Assembly (NCBI GenBank): GCA_040902725.1
Contig: JBBDWU010000038.1
Location: 186,001-250,000 of the forward strand
Reading direction: 5' to 3'
Source of the DNA: JACVRU01 sp040902725
Lineage (GTDB): Bacteria; Actinomycetota; Thermoleophilia; Gaiellales; Gaiellaceae
DNA: 64,000 nucleotides
Position 1 is the first letter of the stretch, and the number at the start of each line of letters is the position of its first letter. Shown piece by piece: positions 57,369 through 64,000 of the stretch. The notes under the pieces were generated by a model, which ran no database searches, was not told the origin of the DNA, and worked only from the letters and a program-made list of their open reading frames with translations. The translations under genes and the position numbers were made by a program.

Positions 57369-58721
57369 CCGCAGGACTTTGCCGGGATTGAGGATCCCGT
57401 TCGGGTCGAGCAGGCGCTTGATCCCCTGCATCGCCGGGATCAGGTCGCCGTGCTCCGCTTCCAGGTAGTCGATCTTGCCCAGGCCGATTCCGTGCTCGCC
57501 GGTGCAGGTGCCTCCCCGGGCAAGCGCGTACTCGACGAGCTCGTGGTTGACCGCCTCCGCCGCGTCGATCGCGGCGGGATCGGCCGGATCGACCGAGAAG
57601 CCGACGTGGTAGTTGCCGTCGCCGACGTGGCCGATGATGCTCGCCTCGAGCCCGCGCTCCTCGACGAGCCCGCGGGCGTGGCGGATCGCGCCGGGAAGCT
57701 CGGAGAGCGGGACGCAGACGTCGGTCGCCTTGAACTTCCAGCCCGGGGGCGCCGTGGCGGCGAGCGCGAGGGCAGCGTGGTGACGCGCCTCCCAGAGCCG
57801 GCTGCGCGCCTCGGCCTCCCGCTCGAACTCGAAGGAGAGGCAGTCCTCGGCGGCGCAGATCTCCCGCGCTGCCTCGACTTCGCCGGTCACGCCCGTCTCG
57901 GTGCCGCCGAACTCCAGGAAGAGGCTCGGCGCCTCGGGATAGGCGGCCTCCTTGTAGCGGTTCACCGCACCCAGCGTCAGCGCGTCGAGCAGCTCGACCC
58001 GGGTCAGGACGACGCCCGAGCCGATCATCGCCACCGCCGCGCGCACGGCGGCGTCGAGGTCGCCGAACGACGCGCGGGCGGCGATCGCGTACTCCGGGAT
58101 CCCGTACAGGCGCAGGAGCAGCTCGGTGATCACGCCGAGCGTCCCCTCCGAGCCCACGAACAGGCCCGTCAGGTTGTAGCCGGCCGAGCTCTTGAACGCG
58201 CGCGAGCCGGTGTGGAGCACGGTGCCGTCCGCGAGCACCACCTCGAGCCCGAGCACCTGCGTCCGCATCCCGCCGTAGCGGACGGTCGTGGTCCCGCTCG
58301 CGTTCGTGGCCGCCATGCCGCCGAGGGTCGCGTCCGCGCCAGGATCGACCGGGAACTGGAGGCCGTGCTCGCCGGCGGCGCGGTTGAGCGCGCTGCGCGT
58401 CACGCCCGCCTGGGCGGTCGCGGAGAGGTCGTCCGCGTGGATCTCGATCCGCGTCAGCCGCGAGAGGTCGAGGCTGATCCCGCCCGCGACCGGGATCACG
58501 TGGCCCTCGAGGCTCGTCCCGGCCCCGAAAGGCACGACGGGTACGCCCCGGGCGTTGGCGAAGGCGAGGACGGCGGCCACCTCCGCCGACGTCTCGGGAT
58601 ACGCGACCGCATCCGGCGCTCGAGCGGGGTGATACGTGAGGTCCTCGCCGTGCGTCTCCCGGTCGGAGGGGCTCTCGCTGAGGTGCACGCCGAGGGCTCC
58701 GAGCCCCGCGATGAGATCCAC
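57366..58721 (-). CDS. FAD-linked oxidase (GlcD / D-lactate dehydrogenase type)
   Basis: 451 residues. FAD-binding PCMH domain: VVPFGAGTSLEGHVIPVAGG, VDPGADATLGGMAATNASGT and AGYNLTGLFVGSEGTLGVIT. The C-terminal FAD-oxidase domain ends with HIGHVGDGNYHVGF-like (IIGHVGDGNYH) and GTCTGEHGIGLGK, the substrate and metal-binding boxes of glycolate/D-lactate dehydrogenases. No Fe-S domain. Oxidises a 2-hydroxy acid; which one is open. GTG start with TACGAT 6 nt upstream; its stop lies inside the exporter's promoter. Confidence 0.93.
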   Translation of the reverse strand: MDLIAGLGALGVHLSESPSDRETHGEDLTYHPARAPDAVAYPETSAEVAAVLAFANARGVPVVPFGAGTSLEGHVIPVAGGISLDLSRLTRIEIHADDLSATAQAGVTRSALNRAAGEHGLQFPVDPGADATLGGMAATNASGTTTVRYGGMRTQVLGLEVVLADGTVLHTGSRAFKSSAGYNLTGLFVGSEGTLGVITELLLRLYGIPEYAIAARASFGDLDAAVRAAVAMIGSGVVLTRVELLDALTLGAVNRYKEAAYPEAPSLFLEFGGTETGVTGEVEAAREICAAEDCLSFEFEREAEARSRLWEARHHAALALAATAPPGWKFKATDVCVPLSELPGAIRHARGLVEERGLEASIIGHVGDGNYHVGFSVDPADPAAIDAAEAVNHELVEYALARGGTCTGEHGIGLGKIDYLEAEHGDLIPAMQGIKRLLDPNGILNPGKVLR

Positions 58722-58727
58722 GCCATG

Positions 58728-58733
58728 ATCGTA
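58728..58733 (-). promoter_or_regulatory. Leaderless -10 box (TACGAT) of the FAD oxidase
   Basis: Minus strand TACGAT-CATGGC-GTG: 6 nt before the start at 58721. Confidence 0.5.
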
Positions 58734-58780
58734 AGCAGTATTAAGATCGCGCCACCACTCAACCGGGAGGGGACGCGATT

Positions 58781-59968
<1,188 letters not shown>

Positions 59969-59978
59969 AAGGAGCTCC

Positions 59979-61286
59979 ATGAAGCACCGCTTGCACTTGC
60001 TCGCCCTGCTCCTCGCCTTCCTGCTGGCCGGCATCGGCGCCGGCTGCGGCGGCGACGACGAGGGAGACGGCGTGGCGACGGCAGAGCCGCCGGCCGCCGC
60101 CGTCACGGGTTCGATCTCGATCATGGCGATCTGGGGCGGCGAGGAGCAAGCCTCGTTCCAGGCCATCATCGACGGCTTCACAGCCGCGAATCCCGGCGTC
60201 ACCGTCAACTACACGTCCGGCGGCGACGAGCTCGTCACCGTCCTCTCGACGGCGGTCGAGGGCGGCAATCCGCCCGACCTCGCCGCGATCGCGCAGCCCG
60301 GCCTGATGGCCGACTTCGTCGATCAGGGAGCGATCCAGCCGATCGAGTTCGCCAAGGACGCGATCGTCGAGAACTTCGGCGAGTCCGTGGCCCAGGTCGG
60401 CCAGGTCGACGGCACGCAGTACGGCCTCCTTTTCAAGGCGGCCAACAAGTCGACCATCTGGTACAACGTCCAGGCGTTCGCGGACGCCGGTGTCGAGCCC
60501 CCGGCGGACTGGGACGCACTCCTCGAAGCCGCGCAGACGATCAAGGCGTCGGGTCTCCCCGCGTACTCGATCGGCGGCGCCGACGGGTGGACGCTCACCG
60601 ACCTGTTCGAGAACATCTACATCCGGCAGGCCGGCCCGGACCTGTACGACCAGCTCGCGACCCACGAGATCCCGTGGACGCACGACTCGGTCAAGCAGGC
60701 CCTCACGACCATGGGCGAGATCCTCGGCGACACGGACAACATCGCCGGTAACGCCCTCCAGACGGGCTTCACGGACTCGGTGTCGAACGTCTTCTCCGCG
60801 AACGCGAAGGCCGCGATGGTGATCGAGGGCGACTTCGTCCCCGGCGTCGTCGAGAGCCCGCTCGAGGCCCAGACGGGCTACAACGTCTTCACGTTCCCGT
60901 CGATCGACGGGTCTCCGCCTTCGGTGGTGGGGGGCGGCGACATCTTCGTGATGTTCAACGACAACCCGGCCGCTCAGGCCTTCCTGGAGTACCTGACGAC
61001 GCCCGAGGCCTCGCAGATCTGGGCCGAGCGGGGCGGGTTCTCCTCGCCGAACAAGAGCCTCGATCCGAGCGTCTATCCCGACGAGATCCTCCAGGCGACC
61101 GCGGGTGCGATCGGCGAGGCCGAGGTGTTCCGGTTCGACCTGTCCGACCTCCAGCCGTCCGCATTCGGCGGCACCGTCGGCCAGGGCCTGTTCAAGCTGT
61201 TCCAGGACTTCCTCGCGAACCCGGAGGACGTCGACGGAATCGCACAGCAGATGGAGGACGCGGCGGCAGAGGCGTTCGGTAACTAG
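59979..61286 (+). CDS. Extracellular solute-binding lipoprotein (family 1)
   Basis: 435 residues, AAAGGAGC 5 nt before the ATG. Lipoprotein signal LLAFLLAGIGAGCGGDD, then family 1 features: ISIMAIWGGEEQASFQAIID, GNPPDLAAIAQPGLMADFVD, NKSTIWYNVQAFADAGVEPP and VVGGGDIFVMFNDNPAAQAF. Binds an oligosaccharide such as an alpha-glucoside and delivers it to the two permeases. Two aromatic-rich loops suggest a sugar ligand. Confidence 0.93.
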   Translation: MKHRLHLLALLLAFLLAGIGAGCGGDDEGDGVATAEPPAAAVTGSISIMAIWGGEEQASFQAIIDGFTAANPGVTVNYTSGGDELVTVLSTAVEGGNPPDLAAIAQPGLMADFVDQGAIQPIEFAKDAIVENFGESVAQVGQVDGTQYGLLFKAANKSTIWYNVQAFADAGVEPPADWDALLEAAQTIKASGLPAYSIGGADGWTLTDLFENIYIRQAGPDLYDQLATHEIPWTHDSVKQALTTMGEILGDTDNIAGNALQTGFTDSVSNVFSANAKAAMVIEGDFVPGVVESPLEAQTGYNVFTFPSIDGSPPSVVGGGDIFVMFNDNPAAQAFLEYLTTPEASQIWAERGGFSSPNKSLDPSVYPDEILQATAGAIGEAEVFRFDLSDLQPSAFGGTVGQGLFKLFQDFLANPEDVDGIAQQMEDAAAEAFGN

Positions 61287-62618
61287 TTGAGCGTCGCAGG
61301 GGCCCCACCGGTCCTCCCCGCCCCTGACGCGGGAGAGCCCGGCCGCTGGCGCAGGTACGCGCTGGCGGCCGGGTTCCTCGCCCCCGCAGTCTTCTTCCTC
61401 GGCATCTGGATCGTCTACCCCACCGGGTGGACGATCTGGCGCAGCTTCTTCGACCGCGCCGGCGACAGCTTCGTCGGGATCGACAACTACGTCGACCTCT
61501 TCCAGCGCGACATCCTCATCACGGCGATCAAGAACAACGCGATCTGGATCGCCGTCGTCCCCGCCCTCGTCACCATGTTCGGGTTGATCTTCGCCGTGCT
61601 CGTGGAGCGGGTCAGCTGGTCGGTCGCCTTCAAGACGGCCGTGTTCATGCCGATGGCGATCTCGGCGTTCGCCGCGGGCGTCACCTGGCGCGTCGTCTAC
61701 ATCCAGGAGCCTGACCGCGGCGCGCTCAACGCGGGCATCGCAGCCGTCAAGGACGCCTTCTCGCCGCCCGGCGTGCTCTCCGACGCGGCGCCGTCGACGG
61801 AGACCCTGCAGGGCACTCCGGCGGGCGGGCTCGAGCTGACGGAGACGATTCAGCCGGGCGAGACGGCCCAGCTCGGCCTCACGGGGATCAGCGCCTCCGA
61901 GATCCCCGCGGACGCCCAGCAGGCGGTGACTCCGGAGGCGCTGGCAGGCGGGATCAACGGGGTCGTCTGGAGAGACTTCAAGCCGGGCGGCGGGGTGCCG
62001 GGCGAGGTCGAGGCGGACGAGGTCGGCCTGCCCGGCGTCACCGTCGAGCTGCGCTCGGCAACGGGCGACCAGGTCGACGAGACGTCGACCGACTCGACGG
62101 GGGCGTTCGCCTTCGAGCAGGTCGAGCCCGGCGACTACCGCGTCGCGATCGGCGCCAAGACGTTCGCCAAGCCGTTCGGGGGCGTCGCCTGGCTCGGCGA
62201 GAAGCTGATCACGCCGGCGATCATCATCGCCTACCTGTGGATCTGGGCCGGCTTCGCGATGGTCGTGATCGCCGCCGGGCTCGCGGCGATCCCGCGCGAC
62301 GTGCTCGAGGCCGCCCGCACCGACGGCGCCAACGAGCTCCAGGTGTTCCGCCGCGTAACCGTGCCGCTGCTGGCGCCGGTGCTGACGGTCGTCTTCGTGA
62401 CCATGCTGATCAACGTCCTCAAGGTCTTCGACATCGTGATCGCCGTCGCGCCGGGGGCGGTGCAGGACGACGCGAACGTGCTGGCGCTGGCGATGTGGCG
62501 GACCGCCTTCGGCGGCGTCAACGACTTCGGGGTCGGCTCGGCGATCGCGGTCTTCATCTTCCTGCTCGTGATCCCCGTCCTGGCCGTCAACATCCGCCGC
62601 TTCCGGAGGGAGGTCTGA
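61287..62618 (+). CDS. MalF-like ABC permease with inserted Cna-B-like domain
   Basis: 443 residues, about 140 more than a usual sugar permease. TTG at 61287 directly follows the previous stop. Residues 25-150 give the first helices. Residues about 165-295 form an extra extracellular loop: Ala/Pro-rich linkers, then GVPGEVEADEVGLPGVTVEL, TSTDSTGAFAFEQVEPGDYR, which is the pattern of a Cna-B/SdrD-B beta-sandwich. The remaining helices include the EAA loop (VLEAARTDGANELQVFRRVT). Insertion of a periplasmic domain between helices recalls MalF's P2 loop, but the fold is different. Confidence 0.9.
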   Translation: MSVAGAPPVLPAPDAGEPGRWRRYALAAGFLAPAVFFLGIWIVYPTGWTIWRSFFDRAGDSFVGIDNYVDLFQRDILITAIKNNAIWIAVVPALVTMFGLIFAVLVERVSWSVAFKTAVFMPMAISAFAAGVTWRVVYIQEPDRGALNAGIAAVKDAFSPPGVLSDAAPSTETLQGTPAGGLELTETIQPGETAQLGLTGISASEIPADAQQAVTPEALAGGINGVVWRDFKPGGGVPGEVEADEVGLPGVTVELRSATGDQVDETSTDSTGAFAFEQVEPGDYRVAIGAKTFAKPFGGVAWLGEKLITPAIIIAYLWIWAGFAMVVIAAGLAAIPRDVLEAARTDGANELQVFRRVTVPLLAPVLTVVFVTMLINVLKVFDIVIAVAPGAVQDDANVLALAMWRTAFGGVNDFGVGSAIAVFIFLLVIPVLAVNIRRFRREV

Positions 62619-63502
62619 TGGCCACGGCCGTCGCCGCCGAAGTCCCCGTGATCGAGGAGAGCCGCGCCGCGCGGATCCTGCGCCTCGTCGGGAAGACGCC
62701 CGTCCACATGTTCCTGATCTTCGTCGGCCTGCTCTGGCTGGTGCCCACGCTCGGGGTCTTCCTGACCTCGATCCTCTCCCCGGCGGCCTTCATCGAGGAA
62801 GGCTGGTGGCAGATCTTCTCCAAGCCGAGCCTGGCCACCTTCGAGAACTACCGCGCGATCTTCGAGAACGACGCCATCACGTCGTCCCTGCTCACGACGG
62901 CGCTGATCGCCGTCTTCGGGACCCTGCTGCCGATCCTCGTCGGCGCCCTGGCCGGCTACGCGTTCGCCTGGCTCGAGTTTCCGGGCCGCGACTGGTACTT
63001 CATCGGCGTGATCGCCCTGCTCGTCGTCCCGCTGCAGATGGCGCTGATCCCGATGTTCAAGCTCTACAACAGCTTCGGCATCTTCGACACGGTGATCTCG
63101 CTCGTCCTCTTCCACACCGCGTTCGGGCTGCCGTTCGCCATCTTCCTGCTCCGCAACTTCTTCATCGGGATCCCCAAGGACCTGATGGAGGCGGCGCGGA
63201 TCGACGGCGCCGGCGAGATCCGCATCTTCGTGCGCCTGATCCTGCCGCTCGGGCTGCCCGCGATCGCGTCGCTCGCGATCTTCCAGTTCCTGTGGACGTG
63301 GAACGACCTGCTGGTCGCGCTGACCTTCGCGCGCGAGACGCAGCCGATCACGGTCGCGATCTTCCGGCAGCTGCGCCAGTTCGGCGCCAACATCGAGATC
63401 ATCGCCCCGGCCACGTTCGTCTCGCTGATGATCCCGCTGGCCGTCTTCTTCGCCTTCCAGCGCTACTTCGTCCAGGGTCTCCTCGCAGGCTCCGTCAAGT
63501 GA
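62618..63502 (+). CDS. MalG-like ABC permease
   Basis: 294 residues with six hydrophobic segments. The EAA coupling loop is DLMEAARIDGAGEIRIFVRL near residue 190; FIGVIALLVVPLQMALIPMF and NDLLVALTFARETQPITVAI are typical for MalG/AraQ permeases. ATG 62618 overlaps the previous stop (TGATG). Completes the importer with the ATPase, binding protein and MalF-like permease. Confidence 0.93.
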   Translation: MATAVAAEVPVIEESRAARILRLVGKTPVHMFLIFVGLLWLVPTLGVFLTSILSPAAFIEEGWWQIFSKPSLATFENYRAIFENDAITSSLLTTALIAVFGTLLPILVGALAGYAFAWLEFPGRDWYFIGVIALLVVPLQMALIPMFKLYNSFGIFDTVISLVLFHTAFGLPFAIFLLRNFFIGIPKDLMEAARIDGAGEIRIFVRLILPLGLPAIASLAIFQFLWTWNDLLVALTFARETQPITVAIFRQLRQFGANIEIIAPATFVSLMIPLAVFFAFQRYFVQGLLAGSVK

Positions 63503-64000
63503 GCCGCGGGGGCGCGCTGCTCCCGGTCCTCTTCACCGCGTTGCTCGCGGTGATGGCCGGCCACGAGGCCGAGCACGTGGCCCAGGTGCTCCAGAAGGAC
63601 GCGCTCGACGCGAGCTGCCCGACCGACTGCCGCGGCGCCCTCGGCTTCGTCTTCGACCTCGAGTGGGTGCACTTCGCCTACAACATCTCGATCGAGCTCG
63701 TCCTGATCGCGCTCGTCGTCGGCTTCCGGCTCTGGCGCAACCCGCTGCTCCTCGCGGCCACCGCGATCCAGGCCTACCACGCGGTCGAGCACATCTACAA
63801 GCTCGAGCAGTGGTTCGCGAACGGCCACCACTCGCCGACGCCGGGCATCCTCGGCATGCACTTCAGCCTCGTCGAGCTCCATTTCGTCCTCAACACGGTG
63901 GTCTTCCTGCTCGTGCTCGGCGGCTACTTCACCGCCGGGATGCACCGGCGGCTCTGGGAGGTGAAGACGCCGCGGCTCATGTTCGCCGCCGCCGCCCTCG
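63499..64000 (+). CDS. His-rich membrane protein, C-terminal end outside window
   Basis: GTG 63499 overlaps the permease stop (GTGA), so it is the fifth gene of the importer operon. At least 167 residues are visible: three or four hydrophobic segments with regularly placed histidines (MAGHEAEHVAQVLQK, WVHFAYN, AYHAVEHIYKLEQW, MHFSLVELHFVLN). Histidines spaced HxxxH across helices suggest a di-metal or heme-binding membrane protein such as a hydroxylase/desaturase-like or ferric-reductase-like fold. I do not recognise the family. The gene continues past the window. Confidence 0.65.
   Translation, partial: MSRGGALLPVLFTALLAVMAGHEAEHVAQVLQKDALDASCPTDCRGALGFVFDLEWVHFAYNISIELVLIALVVGFRLWRNPLLLAATAIQAYHAVEHIYKLEQWFANGHHSPTPGILGMHFSLVELHFVLNTVVFLLVLGGYFTAGMHRRLWEVKTPRLMFAAAAL

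Overview
The window is very GC-rich, densely packed bacterial DNA. GTG starts, 1-4 nt gene overlaps and leaderless promoters (TANNNT about 6-8 nt before the start codon) are everywhere. The gene set (MarP-type CvpA-protease, DUF5317, homocysteine methyltransferase/MTHFR fusion, many sugar ABC systems, COG4315 lipoprotein) suggests a deep-branching actinobacterium, most likely Thermoleophilia/Gaiellales-like. This placement is inference; no 16S gene is present. A run of 10 Ns at 54842-54851 shows that this is a scaffolded draft.

Layout. 1-5.2 kb: methyltransferase, YcaQ-like glycosylase, cyclic-nucleotide-binding protein, cystathionine gamma-synthase/lyase, membrane protein, metallo-beta-lactamase-fold hydrolase. 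5.2-10.4 kb: a minus-strand chain of five touching genes (cyclophilin, cation efflux, SDR, amylo-alpha-1,6-glucosidase, glycosyltransferase). 10.4-12.7 kb: nucleotidyltransferase, small membrane proteins, tRNA-Val, tRNA-Glu, tRNA-Lys. 12.7-21.2 kb: HD-domain membrane protein, DUF5317-MFS fusion, XRE regulator with paired operators, zinc-ribbon protein, thymidine kinase, ABC exporter. 21.2-28.9 kb: ankyrin protein, class V aminotransferase, a decayed branched-chain amino acid (Liv) ABC locus, DppA peptidase, SDR, MetH-like/MTHFR fusion, MarP-like protease.

29.0-37.0 kb is the main accessory region. tRNA-Asp is followed by four further copies of its 3' half (about 43 bp, starting exactly at the anticodon loop), 0.8-2.6 kb apart. 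They delimit small cassettes of one or two passenger genes (HsdM fragment, cupin, broken metallo-hydrolase, molybdopterin oxidoreductase, frameshifted VIT-like protein, serine hydrolase, membrane proteins, an odd HisKA-like repeat protein). I see no integrase gene. The last cassette ends in the 3' end of a cysK-like gene.

38-50.7 kb: sugar catabolism (two Gfo/Idh/MocA dehydrogenases, xylulokinase, isomerase, PfkB kinase, SDR) and a xylose/ribose-type ABC importer, with a fused VCBS-vanadium-haloperoxidase-like lipoprotein downstream. 50.9-54.8 kb: lipoprotein, two-component system running in frame out of a secreted-protein gene, cytochrome c with a membrane partner. 54.9-58.7 kb: ABC-2 exporter and GlcD-like oxidase. 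58.8-64 kb: a maltose-type ABC importer whose MalF-like permease carries an inserted Cna-B-like domain, and a His-rich membrane protein cut by the window end.

Stretches over about 150 bp without a supported gene: 11875-12157, 12229-12496, 29341-29457, 29758-29984, 30303-30516, 30560-30772, 32430-32686 and 34339-34623. Apart from the repeats listed I see nothing convincing there.
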